Shown in pieces: positions 1 to 11,242 of a DNA stretch of 64,000 bases. A program made the position numbers and the translations under genes. A model generated the notes under the pieces. The model ran no database searches, was not told the DNA's origin, and saw only the letters and a list, made by a program, of their open reading frames with translations. This DNA comes from Sanguinoderma infundibulare. Lineage: Eukaryota; Basidiomycota; Agaricomycetes; Polyporales; Polyporaceae. Location: NCBI GenBank assembly GCA_032821775.1, contig JAVLRN010000004.1, positions 2,604,001 through 2,668,000 on the forward strand. The letters are read 5' to 3'. The number at the start of each line of letters is the position of its first letter. Position 1 is the stretch's first letter.

Positions 1-293
1 AGCTTCAAGTCCCATTGGACCCTACCCTCTTTTATCTAGCACCCTTCTCTGACCATCTCTGACCTATCCGACCATCATTGATTTGGTCTGACATCCTCCT
101 ACTCAGGCCTGAGCCCACATTGCATTAGACCATCCTCACATCCATTCCTTCTTATTTGGAGCCCCTTGACTTTAGTAAGTAGGGCATTTAGGAGGCAGGA
201 GACTTAAGACTATCTTGCTTCCTTCTCCTTGAATGCTCTGCCTTCCCCCAGAGTATGACTTTCATGCTCAGGGCCTGTCATAGATTATTATCA
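1..293 (+). mobile_element. 3' part of an LTR (truncated by window edge)
   Basis: The first 293 bases align, with scattered substitutions, to 49,925-50,165. Shared blocks include the runs around 'ggtctgac', 'atttaggaggca', 'cttgcttcctt' and 'ccagagta'. Both copies end in a TTATCA-type terminus. The copy at 49,310-50,165 begins TG and ends CA and sits inside another LTR, so this family is read as an LTR. Only the downstream part is in the window. Which retrotransposon it belongs to is unknown. Confidence 0.55.
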
Positions 294-815
294 GGTATTG
301 ACAGATGCCTGTAGTCTCTTCTAAAATAGACCTCTTGTCAAAGAGATACTATTTAGTGAAGTATCACAGTAACTCAGTACTGTACCATCTGAGGCACTTG
401 ATGCAACTGGTATAATAAATCTGTTGTCTATTTTATAAAATTAAAAGATATTCTGTTTTTCTCTAGGCTCAAAACTGGATAAAAGTCTGTATTCTATCCA
501 CTTGAAGGTCTGAATAACTGGTGAAGTCTGAAAATGACCATTTAAAGATGGAAAATCTTTCTCTTTCTAAAAACTATGCTTCTGAAACTTCTAATCCTTA
601 CAGTGTCTGTGGACATGGGTAGGAGGTCCAAAGTTGATACTAATGTTAGATTGTTGTATTAGAGTGCAATAATCATGTTTACTCATCCTTTAAAAGTTGG
701 TCCCTAAACTGCCACAAGACTCCTTAATATTGAGTGCATCACATGTAATGTCATAGACATGGGGCTATAGTTACACTACTCTACACTAATAAACTAGTGT
801 CTTCAACTAAACTAA
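294..815. other. No gene recognised
   Basis: AT-rich, CpG-poor sequence with no open frame resembling a known protein. It may be the decayed internal part of the element whose LTR ends at 293. No terminal repeats or tandem arrays were seen. Confidence 0.4.
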
Positions 816-887
816 GACCAGATAGCTCAGTGGTTAGAGCATTTAGGTGCATACCAGAAGGTCCTGGGTTCAATCCCTAGTCTGGTC
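816..887 (+). tRNA. tRNA-like gene, anticodon position GCA (Cys) but atypical loop
   Basis: A 72-nt cloverleaf can be drawn. The acceptor stem is 7 perfect pairs (GACCAGA with TCTGGTC), the D stem is GCTC/GAGC, the T stem CTGGG/CCTAG closes the loop TTCAATC, and a T5 run at 890-894 could end Pol III transcription. The A and B box motifs are close to consensus. The anticodon arm is poor: TTTAG/CCAGA has a mismatch, and the loop GTGCATA carries T instead of a purine after the GCA triplet. It may be a tRNA pseudogene or the head of a tRNA-derived SINE rather than a working tRNA-Cys. Confidence 0.55.
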
Positions 888-1153
888 ACTTTTTCACCTT
901 TAATATGTTGATATAGTAAAGGTACAATCAGCTAGCAAATGGTATAGGTATGGGCAACCTATGTGAGTTATGTATCCATATCCATGTGAGTATGAATGTG
1001 GGTATCCAAGGGGGATATTTGTACCAAACTCATATCTATATATACTGATCCATATTCAATTCAATATTCAACTCAAAACCCTGTTGAGCTGCAGCCTACT
1101 TTGCAGGCAGTTACAGTGCTTGTTAGAATGATATAGAAAACATGTTTTTATTT

Positions 1154-1478
1154 TGTTGAAGTCACTACTCTAGTGGTGGCTCCTTTGCCTGTATCAAGTC
1201 TCCACTTGTATCAGTCATTCTTTACATATTTCCCTACTCACTATATTTTTGCTTAGCTGTAGCATGGCTCCTTTGATAGTTATGCCCTACTTTATATTTC
1301 TGCACAGTTCTAGCCTAGATACAGCTTCTAATTTATTTTAATGCATATCTTTGTCATTTCTATTTGTGCATGCACCAGTTCAGCACTATAGGTGTTTCAA
1401 CATGTATGCTATATACTCACATGATCAGCATGGCCTTAGAATGCCTGTGTCGCACTCTGTTTGTCCTTAGACTTTACA
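1154..1478 (+). mobile_element. Copia-family LTR copy A (325 bp), plus orientation
   Basis: Begins TGTTGAAGTC and ends TTTACA. It is a diverged reverse-orientation copy of the LTR at 11,243-11,568 and shares its landmarks: 'ggctcctttgcc', 'atcaagtc', the 'ctagcctagatac' block and 'gcctgtgtcgcactctg'. It is followed by about 100 bp (to ~1,580) matching the leader that follows the LTR in the full element, so it is the 5' LTR of a decayed plus-strand element, not a clean solo LTR. Confidence 0.75.
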
Positions 1479-1580
1479 AAGCTCAACATAGGTAAGTAGT
1501 TAGCATTTCTATAATGTATAGACTTCACAAAGCTCAACATAGGTTATTGTGATTGCTCCTGGGTCCACTGCAGTTGACAG
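1479..1580 (+). mobile_element. Copia leader fragment after LTR A
   Basis: Matches the reverse complement of 11,150-11,242 and also 3,845-3,931. It contains a second copy of the LTR end motif 'agacttcacaaagctcaaca' about 48 bp downstream of the LTR, the same arrangement as in the other two leader copies. Homology stops near 1,580. Confidence 0.65.
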
Positions 1581-1923
1581 ATGTCCATACCACAGCTGAG
1601 GTCAATGATGGGAATGAGGACCATGGCATTAAAGAGAGCCTGGGTTAGTAAGTGAATGATTTGATGGAGGATATCATGGAAGAATGTGATGACCTCATGC
1701 ATGTCATTACTGCTCTCATCATGCAAATGAATGGCTAGATAACAAATAAGCACTACATTATTATATAAGAGAGGAAGAGCTCACTGTTTACAGCTGCCGA
1801 CAGATCACCAGTGACATTGATGGTGTTGATTGCGGATGTGTGGAGTGCAGGTCTGAAGATGGCCTTGGAGTTGATCACAGACATAGACTGGGGCTGGTTA
1901 TACAGAAGGTACTGAGTGTACCC

Positions 1924-2583
1924 TAGGCTGTAGCATAGGTGAACCCATGGGTGTCAAAGTGCTCACCCACACCCACACCCATAAAAAACCCACACTTATC
2001 AACCCATGAGTATTCTTGGATGTGGGTGCAAAACCTTGAGTGCTGGGTGTATCACCCACACCCATGAATATGTGGATTTTTTATGGGTGTCAATAAGTCT
2101 TTAAATATATTGAGGGGGGTAGAAAAGAAGTTGTTGTTGTTGTTGTTGTTGTTGTTTAGCAATAAGATTGATAGATTTCTATCATTGTTGTTGCTCCTTG
2201 AAGCTACTGACTGCTATATCTATGGTGTACCATTCATTCTTGGATTTCTGGCTATTCCATGGCATGTTAGAGCCATCAACTCTCAGTTACACCATACTTT
2301 TGAGGCCTATATCTCAACAACTAAGGCATGGACCAAAGTCGCAATGATACTGTTGAAAAGTATGATTAGTAGCTTTCCAATGAGGTATTAATCACCACAA
2401 GGCAAATACTGGAGGCTTTACTATGGCCACCCCCTTCTCCTCAACCCCCTCCTATCTGTACCCACAATCCATGGCATGGGTGTGGGTTTGGCCATAGGTA
2501 AACTCAATCTGACTCACACTCACATCTATATAAAAAAATCCACAAAAACCCATATGGGTTTTCAACACCTATGACACAGCCTA
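1924..2583 (+). mobile_element. MITE, subfamily III, copy 1 (660 bp)
   Basis: The ends are imperfect inverted repeats: TAGGCTGTAGCATAGGTG at the left, and the reverse complement of TAGGCTGTGTCATAGGTG at the right. Inside are subterminal 'acccacacccat' stretches and a (TTG)n tract. A second copy lies inverted at 3,967-4,766. No clear target duplication is visible at this copy. There is no coding capacity, so it is non-autonomous. The terminal core GGCTG..CATAGGT is shared with the other MITE subfamilies here. Confidence 0.75.
2131..2156. repeat. (TTG)n microsatellite inside MITE III copy 1
   Basis: Nearly nine perfect TTG units. The second MITE III copy has only a short interrupted 'aacaacaacaa' at the matching place, so the array has changed length between copies. 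Confidence 0.9.
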
Positions 2584-3844
2584 AGACTGAAGGAGAGACT
2601 CCTTGGAAGGGGCATTCATTGTGAACTTGACATCTTTGATGTGAGACGAAGATGAACCTTTATTTGATGATGCTGAACGAGGATCACTGCTTTTAATAGG
2701 AGATAAAGAGTAAAAAGGGAAAGGGTCATAGAAAGCAGGCAGATTGGTGGGGTACTGAGGGACCAACTGGACCTTGTCCATAAAGTGCATGATCCTTAAA
2801 GAACATCATGACCCTTTTTATCTCAAATTGGGCACCCTTCAGATAGCACTTAGAGTTGACAAATATCTCCATGTAAGACAGTAAGTAGATGAGAAGACAT
2901 AGATAAATAAAGAGACTCAGAAATGCACCATTTGCAACCAATATAAAGATCAATCTCATTTGCAATGCACAGAAAGTAAATTCAATCCACTTCAATAAAC
3001 ATTGTCCTTACAGATGATTTGAAGAACTGCTGAAGCAGCTTCTCATAGTTATTGACAGTGACAATCTTTTCAATGACCTTTTTTCAAAGCTGCCAGACCC
3101 TCTTTACATCCTCCTCCTTTCAGCAGACAATAACAATGGGGAGAAGATGGCCAGTGGCCTCTGGACACATTGCAGGTCTGCCAGCAAGAGAGTAAAAAAG
3201 AGAGAGGTGATCAATCAGGCTCAATCTGGGGTAGACATTGATCATCAATGATCAAAACATACTGCACTATATGTGTCCAAGGCTGCTTCTTCTCTAACAT
3301 CACCCAGATCATGTTATGTTGGGGCTTGCCGGCCATACCAGCATGCATGCTGTGAGGATAAAGGAGAAAGGGGGAGATGAGGTAAGGAAAGGAGAGAATG
3401 GAAAGCATGAATGAATGATGAATGCTTTTGTGTCACTGAGCATGCATTCAGCTCTTGATTGCTCACATGTTCAAGCATGGCTTCAATGGCTCTCCTTCAC
3501 TTTTTTGAGTGAATTGGTGTGAATACTGTGTTAATTATCATGATTGATGGTATGTTACGGCAACTTGGTGGGGACATAAAGCTCAGTTGAATGCTGTTCA
3601 ACCATTTCAATATGACATCATAAACACTACAATGCTAGTGTTGCAATAAAGTCCATAATTGCTGTCAACTCTGCCTGCACATCTGAATCATGTAACATAT
3701 CAACAGTATCACTCTGAGAGTCAGGCTGCAAAGTCAACAGAAGATAAGATGTGTCAATGCATCCCTCAAGCTTAGAAGGAGATAATAGGACAGAAAAGAG
3801 GGCACTAACACATACACTTAGCTGGACATCACTGTTGGCTACAG
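2584..3844. other. Decayed sequence, no recognisable gene
   Basis: AT-rich and CpG-poor. Short open stretches exist on the minus strand (for example 2,726-2,995 and 3,627-3,860), but they match no family I recognise and lack splice-consistent neighbours. The right end (3,780-3,844) approaches the leader of a copia copy, so part may be decayed copia gag sequence. Confidence 0.4.
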
Positions 3845-3931
3845 TGGCAGGAGCGGTCACAATGGCCTAAGTTGAGCTTTGTAAAGTCTATACATTGCAG
3901 TGGATGCTAACTACTCACCTATGTTGAGGTC
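3845..3931 (-). mobile_element. Copia leader fragment before LTR B
   Basis: Matches 11,150-11,242, including the duplicated 'gttgagctntgtnaagtct' motif and 'ctactcacct'. It adjoins LTR B, so a minus-strand copia element once lay here. Its coding part is gone or unrecognisable. Confidence 0.65.
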
Positions 3932-5064
3932 TATGAAGTCTAAGGACTGACAAAGCATAACACAGGTAGGCTGTGTAGGTTACCCATGTGAATTTTTGGG
4001 GGTGTTTGACATGAGTGTGGGTGTGGATTGGACTTTGCACACCCACAGCAAAACCAACAACCCATGGCATGGATTGTGAGTGTAGCCATGGTGGCAGCAT
4101 AAGCACCTCTGGCAGTCCTGAGAGGCTAGGGGTATTGTTTCTGCTATTATTACTTTCTTTTTACACATTTTGAGGTACTTTTTATTGATATCTTAATTGT
4201 TATAGCAATGCCCATAGAATGCACCTAATGCAACAGTGTAAAGCTACAAGCACTGCTATGAATAGAAGGGGGTAAAGAGGAGGAAGTGCCTATAGCAAAG
4301 CCTCCAGTGGTTGTCTTGAGGTGATTAATACCTCATTAGAAAGCTACTGATCATAGCTTTTCAATGGTCTCGTTGTGACTTTGGTCTGTGCCCCAGTTGT
4401 TGAGATATATGCCTGAAAAGCATAGTGTGACTGAGAGTTGATGGCTCCAGCATGCCACAGAATGGCCAGAAATCTCACAATGAATGATATGTCCTAGATA
4501 TAGCAGTCAGTAGCTTCAAGGAGTAACAACAATGATAGAAATCACTAAACAACAACAATAATGACCTTCCTACCCCCCTCAATATATCTAAAGACTCATT
4601 GACACCCATGAAAAACCCACATGGGCATGGGTATGGATGACACACCCAGCACCCCAGGTTTTGCATCCACACTCAAGGATACCCATGGGTTGGTGAGTGT
4701 GGGTTTTTTGTGGGTGTAGGTGTGTGAGCACTCTGACATCCATAGGTATACCCATGCTACAACCTAGACACAGGCATGCTAAGGCTATGCTGATTATGTG
4801 ACCATGTAGCATACATGTCCAAACACCTGTAGTGCTAAACTGGCACCTGCATAATGAGAAATGATAGAAATATGGACCAAGGTAAACTAGGAGCTGTATC
4901 TAGGCTAGAACTGTGCTAGAATGTAAACTAAGGGATAGCTATGCTAGAATCAATGCTAGAGCTAAGCAAAAAAATCATAGGTAGGGGAATATGTAAGGAA
5001 TGACTGGTCTAAGTAGGGACTTGATACAGGCAAAGAAGCCACCACTAAAGCAGTGACTTCAACA
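3932..5064 (-). mobile_element. Copia LTR copy B, split by a MITE
   Basis: Without the MITE (3,967-4,766) and one 8-bp duplication, the remainder is 325 bp and matches LTR D. The right end is ..CTTCAACA. The left end is TATGAAGTC where D has TGTGAAGTC, a G-to-A change at the terminal dinucleotide. Oriented like the large copia element at 6.5-11.6 kb. Confidence 0.75.
3967..4766 (-). mobile_element. MITE, subfamily III, copy 2, inside copia LTR B
   Basis: An inverted copy of 1,924-2,583 with extra sequence. It starts TAGGCTGTGTAGG and ends CATGCTACAACCTA. It is flanked by AACACAGG (3,959-3,966) and GACACAGG (4,767-4,774). The uninterrupted LTR D has a single GACACAGG at the matching place, so this is an 8-bp target duplication with one change. 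An 8-bp duplication points to the hAT superfamily. Confidence 0.8.
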
Positions 5065-5074
5065 CATGAATATA

Positions 5075-6515
5075 ACATGCATGACAGAAGTCATACTCAC
5101 CTGTGCCAGCCAGATTCATCTTGTGTAGCTCAAAAAGCTGCTGTACTACAAGGCATTGCAAGTTCTGCAATGCATCTTGATACTTGCATGTGGCCATGTG
5201 CTGCTCCATTTTAATGTACTTCAGACTGTTTGGTGTTCACAGCTCTTTGAGCTGAGGTAAATCTCAAGTTTAGTGATATGAATCTTGAGTGTTTGAGCCT
5301 GTTAATTAAGGTGTCTCCACACAGTCTCAACCTTACATGTCTGGAACAAGTCAGTGGCATACTCCATTGGACCATGCTCAGGCAGCAAAAAGGTGTAGTT
5401 TCTGCATGCAGTCGCTAGGAATGATTACATTGCCGCTAAGAGCTGGTTCCCTGGAAACAGATCATCAGTAACATCTGACAGAGAGCTGGCAATCACAAAC
5501 TTGCTTAATTGCCTTCAACTCCTGCATTGCCTCAACATAGGCAACAGCGTGAAGATCTCAGTCATTTCTTCACCTAGGGACATAAGATATATATGCTCAG
5601 CCTCTGTAAAATCTTTAAAGTCTTGTGGAGTGAGATCCATTGTGTGCATGGCCTCTAAGAGACAAAGGCTGTCCTCAAAAATGATGTGCTGGGCTTGGTG
5701 GCAATAGACAGTTGCATAGCACAGTATGGAGAAAAGCTTATTGAACCTACTAAAGATTTATTCCATTGTTTTGAGGTCTTCTAGACTAATACCACCAATC
5801 ATGTTAAGATGAAAAAGGACTTGAAAGGAGTACTCATGAGAGTATTTTGTGAAACACACTGATACAAAGCTGCTCCTGGAGCTTCTGAAATGCCAGGTCC
5901 ACCTTAGGACTATACTGAGCAGTGCCCTTAAAAGAGCATCTGACATCATATCCACCCATGATGCACTCCTTGAAGATCTTATGAACTGTGGCCAGTGGGT
6001 ACTTTGCCCTAAAAATGACAGTCAGCAATAATATGAAAAGAAATGTTCAGACCTCTCACAGTTCACTGCTGTGGATCATGTCAATTATTCACAAGACTAG
6101 TTTGTATAGATGGGCACTTACAAAAAGACTGTTCACATCAAAAATATCTCACAACTGCTTCTTCTTGTCTACCTGGGCTGCCTTCTAGTTACACATACAT
6201 GACTTTCTACTACCCAGGCATCCATCTGTCAGATCACTCTTGATAAATCCATCAGCAGGTGCAGCAGTTTTTATCACCAAGGACAAAGGACAGGCATGGT
6301 AGGGTGTCAGCAGACTTGAGTGTGGTCTACAAACTGATAAAAATAGTGTGTAAGCTGTGGCATAAGCATCAGCAAGTGTGACATCCTGATCTGAGAATGA
6401 CAGATAAGCTGAGCTAGATGCCACAGGGACCCTTGCTGCACTGCCAGTGGAGTCTGCAGACTCCTCGCCATCACCATGTGCATTATCAGCCTGAGCAGCA
6501 CATTTAACATGGATC
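5075..6515 (-). pseudogene. KDZ-type transposase remnant
   Basis: Read on the minus strand in several frames, this gives segments recalling the C-terminal half of Kyakuja-Dileera-Zisupton transposases of agaricomycetes. They include a 'YDVRCSF' segment near 5,940, an 'ISLEDLKTMER' segment near 5,770, a tyrosine-rich helix near 5,650, and a final 'QQLFELHKMNL' segment near 5,120 that ends at a GGTGAGT donor-like site. Stops and frameshifts separate them. The remnant is bracketed by copia LTRs B (5,064) and C (6,516) in the same orientation. No catalytic set can be assembled, so it is non-functional. Family assignment is from memory. Confidence 0.6.
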
Positions 6516-6728
6516 TTGATGAGAAATGACGGAGATACGGACTAAGGTAAACTAGGAGCTGTATCTAGGCTAGAACTGTGCAGGAATGTAAAGTAAGCAA
6601 TGACTATGGAAGGAGCAAGCTACAGCTAAGCAAAAAATATCATAGGTAGGGGAACATGTAAGGAATGACTAGTGTAATGGGGACTTGATACGGGCAAAGG
6701 AGCCACCACTAGAGTGGCGACTTCAACA
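6516..6728 (-). mobile_element. Copia 3' LTR (copy C), truncated
   Basis: Corresponds to the right 214 bp of LTR D (11,355-11,568). The distal ~113 bp are missing and the sequence passes directly into KDZ remnant sequence at 6,515. It is the downstream LTR of the element because the polypurine tract and RNase H lie immediately upstream in the minus sense. Confidence 0.8.
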
Positions 6729-6741
6729 CACCCCCCTGACC
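6729..6741 (-). promoter_or_regulatory. Polypurine tract of the copia element
   Basis: On the minus strand the sequence next to the LTR start TGTTGAAG reads as a G-rich purine run (GGTCAGGGGGGTG). This is the usual primer site for plus-strand synthesis. Confidence 0.7.
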
Positions 6742-6849
6742 GGTCAAGTCCCCAGCCCAAGCATCTTCACCATCTCCAGGACTTTGGGCTTGGGCAGAGA
6801 CTTGGTCAGGATGTCTGCTGGCATGTCAGATGTGCGCAGATGCACAATC

Positions 6850-9800
6850 TCAATGTGCCCCTTGGTCACCTCATCTCTGAGCCGAGCCAGTAGAAGCGTA
6901 GATCCAAGTGCTTCATGCACCCATAGTGCTCAGGGTTCTTGGCAACAGAGAGGGCAGAGAGATTGTCAATGTGCAGCTTGGAGGAGGAGGAGAGGTCATA
7001 GCCAAACTCTGTGAGCAGATTGCGCAGCCAGAGCATCTCCTGACACCACTGCAACAAACTCTGCCTCTGTGGTAGACAGCACCATGACTAGGAAATTGCA
7101 CCTGTGCCCATCTTGATGATGTGCCCAGAGGTAGAGCAACCAGTGTCAGGGCAGCCAGCATGGTCAGCGTCAGTGTAGGAGGTGAAGACCTCAGGATCTG
7201 GTGATGGGGCATAGGTGAGCTTGTAGTTGAGTGTGCCCTTGATGTAGTGGAAGAGGTGCTTGATTGCCTTCCAGTGCGCCATCCCTGGGTTCTGGGAGAA
7301 GCGTGCGAGGTTGCCAACAGTGCGGGAGATGTCTGGACATGTTGCAATGGCGAGGTAGAAGAGGGAACCAACCGCTTGGCTGTAGGGAATGTCCTGCATC
7401 TCCTGGATGTCAGAGGGTGATGTTGGGGACATGTCTGCACTGAGGTGAAGGCCAGGATCCATGGGAGTGCCAACTGGGTCGCAGTCTGCAAAGCCATACC
7501 ACTCGAGGATGTCCAGGGCATACTGGCGCTGTGAGATAGACAGGGAATGCTTCAACCTGTCATGCTCAATCCTGACACCAAGCAGCCAGGAAGTGGGGTC
7601 AAGGTCTCACAGCTTGAAGTGTGCATGGAGGTCATCCTTGATGCGTTGGATGGCAGCTTTGTCCTTCGCAGCAATGGTGATGTTGTCAACAAAGACAGGG
7701 ATGATGATGCAGACACCATTGCATAGGTAGCCCCAGACACTGTGCTTGCAGACAAGGCAGTCAAAATCCAGCTTGGTGAGCACCTCATGAAGCTTCTCAT
7801 GCCAGCAGCGACCAGCCTGCTTGAGGCCCAGAGGGCCTTGCACAGGCGCCACACCCACTAAGGAGACTTCTCCTCAAAGCCCTCAGACTGGCGCATGTAG
7901 ACCTCCTCCTTGAGCTCGCCATTGAGATAGGCAGAGGAGATGTCAACTGACTCCAGCTCCAGGTCCTTGAGGGCTGCAAGCACGAGAATGGCTCGAATCA
8001 ACGCCCACTTGGATGTGGGGGCAAATGTCTCATTGTACTCGAAGCCAGGATGCTGGGAGAAGCCCTTGGCGATGAGACTGCCCTTGTACCGCTCAATAGA
8101 GCCGTCTGCATTGCGCTTGACCCGGAAAACCCAGCGGCAGCCAATGGCCTTGTGTCCGGGAGGAGCTGGACAAGCTCAAAGGTGCCATTCTCAACTAGGG
8201 AGTGGATCTCCTCCCAGGTGGCCTCAAGCCACTTGATGCGCTCATCCTGGGGCAGCTGCATGACCTCTGCAATCGACCTGGGCTTGCCAAAGTGCTCCTG
8301 GCTGACCTTAGATGTGTGCTGGACCACAGACTCAAATGCATACTCCATGGCCTCATCATAGGTCAGGTAGTCATTGCGTTGGCCAGAGTAGACATGCTCA
8401 ATGCCAGCTAGCATTGCCTCCAGCGCATCCTCCTCATCATAGCCATCCTATGCAGTCCAGCTCATCATCTGAGGATGTGGGGTTGGGCACAGGTGAAGGT
8501 GACCTGTGTGCCCATGCAGCAGGAGACACTGGATTGATTGAAGCATCAATGAGGGGATCTGGTGAAGGAGAGCTGCGCTGAGGGCTAGGGTGGTGCTGTG
8601 GAGACTTCCTGGCAATGCGAGGGCATGTGACTGGTGCAGGTGAGACAGAGTGAATGTGGTGGCGTGGGGGAGCCAGATTTGCATGCTCAAGTGTATGGTC
8701 ACTGAGGGAGACTTGGTAGTGAGCAGAATGGCCTGGGAGGTCTCTGTGAGCAAGGGCAGGATAGGGCTGATAGCCAGGCTGGTCCTGAGCTTCCTGGTGC
8801 ACAGAGGGTGAATGAATGCGAGGCCAGGGGCAGGAGCTGGAGCAGGAGCTGGAGGCGGAGCAGGAGGTGCTAGCAGGCTTTGGTGCAGGAGGTGGTCAAG
8901 GTGCAGTTTTAGGAAGACCAGGATGAGGTGCAGGATGCGGTTGGAGGCTGTGGTGCAAGTGCCGGAGGACATCGAGGTGGCGGCTGTGGTGCAGGAGGTG
9001 CTGGAGGCGATGGGACATGAGTGGGAGGTGGCATATGCGGTGCAGGAGGTGCAGGATTATCCCAATCATCTCCCCCCTGATTGTGCAGCTCTGGCACATC
9101 AGGCACGTCGTCCTGCGGTGGCTGGCCGTCCTCTGCATCATCAGAGGCTCCAGGGACATCCACATCATCGAGGGGAAGGTCAAAGACATTTGTGGAGGGA
9201 GAGTTGCCAGGGAAGCACCGCTCATCAAACACAGCATGTGAGGAGGAACTTGATTGCTGCAGGGTCCCAGAAATGCGAGGCCTTGGTCCCCTCAGGGTAC
9301 CCGACAAAGATGCACTTTCTGGTGTGCAGCTGCAGCGCCTTGTGGTCCTTCTTGCACACCAGGACTTGTCCATAAGCCAGACAGCCAAACATGCAGAATC
9401 AGGACACATCTGGCTTGCACTGTTTGCCCTTCCATGCAGTGTAGGGAATGCTGCCATCCAGTGCAGAGGTGGGCATGCAGTTGCACATATGGACGAGGGT
9501 AGAGACAGCATGCTGCCAGAATGAAGGGGGAAGCTTGGACTGTGCCAGGAGAGCTGTCACACCCTCAGCAATCATGCGGTTGGCACGTTCTGCTACACCA
9601 TTCTGGTGCGGCTCGTCTGGCTCTGTGTGTTGGCGCTGGATGCCATGCTGGATGCAGAAGTCAGTGTACTCCTTGCCCATGTACTCGCCGCCCTTGTCAT
9701 CAGTGGCCTTGATGCGCAGGCCCAGGCAGTTCTCAGCATATGCCTTGTATGCTTTGAAGGCTGGAAATGCATTGCTCTTGTGCTTGAGGTAGGCAACAGC

Positions 9801-10627
9801 CCATAAACGCGTGGGGTCGCAGACAAAGACCATCCAGTACCTGTAGCCCTCAGGCGTCTGGACAGGGAGAGGGCCCTTGACATCTGTGTGCACCAAGGCA
9901 AGGCGAACAAGCATCCTGGAGGCAAAACAAGGGATGGGGTGCCAGTTGAGCTTGCCAGCAAGGCATGGCTCGCAGATGGGGTCAGGCTGACGCTTGGAGC
10001 GGATGCTGAGGCCGCGCACAAGACCCTTTCGGATCGCTGCTTTGACATTGCTGAGGTTGACATGCGAGCAGTGCTGGTGCCAAAGGCGGAGGTCCTCCTC
10101 ACAGGTGGTGGAGGCAGAGAGCGCAGTCTTTGACTGGGAAACAGTGGAGCCAAGAAGGTAGCCCATATTGTGCTTGTTGACCTGGGCCTCGAAGCGCAGC
10201 TGACCTTGCTGGTAGAACAGCACCTGGGATGCCTGGACTGTGACAGAGTAGCCTTTCACCCATGTGAGGTGGAAGACAGAGAGCAGGTTGCTAGCAAGCA
10301 CAGGGACATGGAGCATGTCATGCAGTACAACCATGGGAGGTGAATGCCATCTCGCTGTGCAGGCTCAAACACCATGGATCCCAAACCAGCAGAGTAGACA
10401 ATGTGCGAGTTGGTGAGGCGAATGGAGATGGTGTGGAGCGAGTAGAAGCAAAACCAGTGGCAGTGGGGGGTCATGTGTGCAGAAGCACCTGTGTCAGTGT
10501 TCCAGTTAGTGGCTGCAGGTGAGGAGAGCCAGGACGCATGATCTGAGGCAGAGAGGAGGGCAGAGGTGCAACCAGCACTCACAGTGGCTGCACCAGCAGA
10601 CTCCTGGGGCTCCTGGGCTCCAGACAA
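6850..10627 (-). pseudogene. Copia pol (protease, integrase, reverse transcriptase, RNase H), broken
   Basis: Protease motif DTGASAHM near 10,480. Pre-integrase LWHQHCSHVN near 10,070. Integrase core residues in VHTDVKGP (~9,890), DDKGGEY (~9,690) and the E of VAERANRM (~9,590). Reverse transcriptase from about 8,230 (a GCRWVFRVK-like block) with active site FVDN at ~7,700 instead of the expected VDD. RNase H blocks SYTDADHAGCPDT (~7,170) and LHIDNLSAL (~6,970). Stops or frame changes occur near 9,400, 8,900, 8,430, 8,165, 7,860, 7,608 and 7,086. Polyprotein processing and DNA copying cannot occur from this copy. Confidence 0.9.
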
Positions 10628-11110
10628 TCAACTCGACGTCTCAGAGGGCTCCTCCTTATGCCTGGGGGTCCTGGAGTGCTGCTGCATGTGCTGGGAGGCC
10701 CTGCCCTTCACCTTTGCACTGGCATTGCACTTGGTCTTCTAAGTGGTTGGGGCGACCACAGAATGTGCAGGGGAGAGTGAAGGCAGTGTTGGAGAGATCG
10801 ATGAGGATGCACCAGGCTAGTTCTCCAGCACACCAAACATCTCCTGCAGCTTCTCCAGGCTTAAAGACTCATTCAGGGGCAGGCTGTTGGTCAGGGAGAT
10901 GGCCGTTGGGGCTGGTGCTCTGGGAGATGGGTAATGATGTGGCGCACGTCAAGCTGGTGAAACAACGTGGCAAGAGGATGAGAGCTGAAGCCAGGAGAGA
11001 GGAATGATGGAAGGAGTGCCCAGAATGAGAAATGCATCAAGCAATGAGAGTCAAAGCAAAGGAGGGTGTGGGGGTGGACTGAGAGCAATGTGGAAGGCGA
11101 GTTTGGATGT
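10628..11110 (-). pseudogene. Copia gag remnant with CCHC zinc knuckle
   Basis: Upstream of the protease in the minus sense, the translation contains CTFCGRPNH and, one base out of frame, the final Cys of a C-x2-C-x4-H-x4-C knuckle (near 10,750). A preceding segment with LNESLSLEKLQ lies near 10,870. Several stops are present. Gag would form the particle and bind the RNA. Its start is not identifiable. Confidence 0.65.
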
Positions 11111-11242
11111 TCTGAGGCCATCAGAGCGCAGGGCTCATAACCTCTTGGTTGCAGTGGGCCCAGGAGCAGTCACAATGGCCTATGTTGAGCTCTGTGAAGT
11201 CTGCACATTGCAGGGGATGCTGACTACTCACCTGTCGAGCTC

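Noticed and set aside
2726..2995. Small membrane-protein-like open frame on the minus strand
   Set aside because: Hydrophobic composition follows from AT-rich DNA. No homology, splice sites or conserved context were seen.
6913..7521. 202-codon minus-strand open frame rich in Ser/Thr/Pro
   Set aside because: It overlaps the copia RNase H region in a different frame. The RNase H frame has conserved motifs, so this is a shadow.
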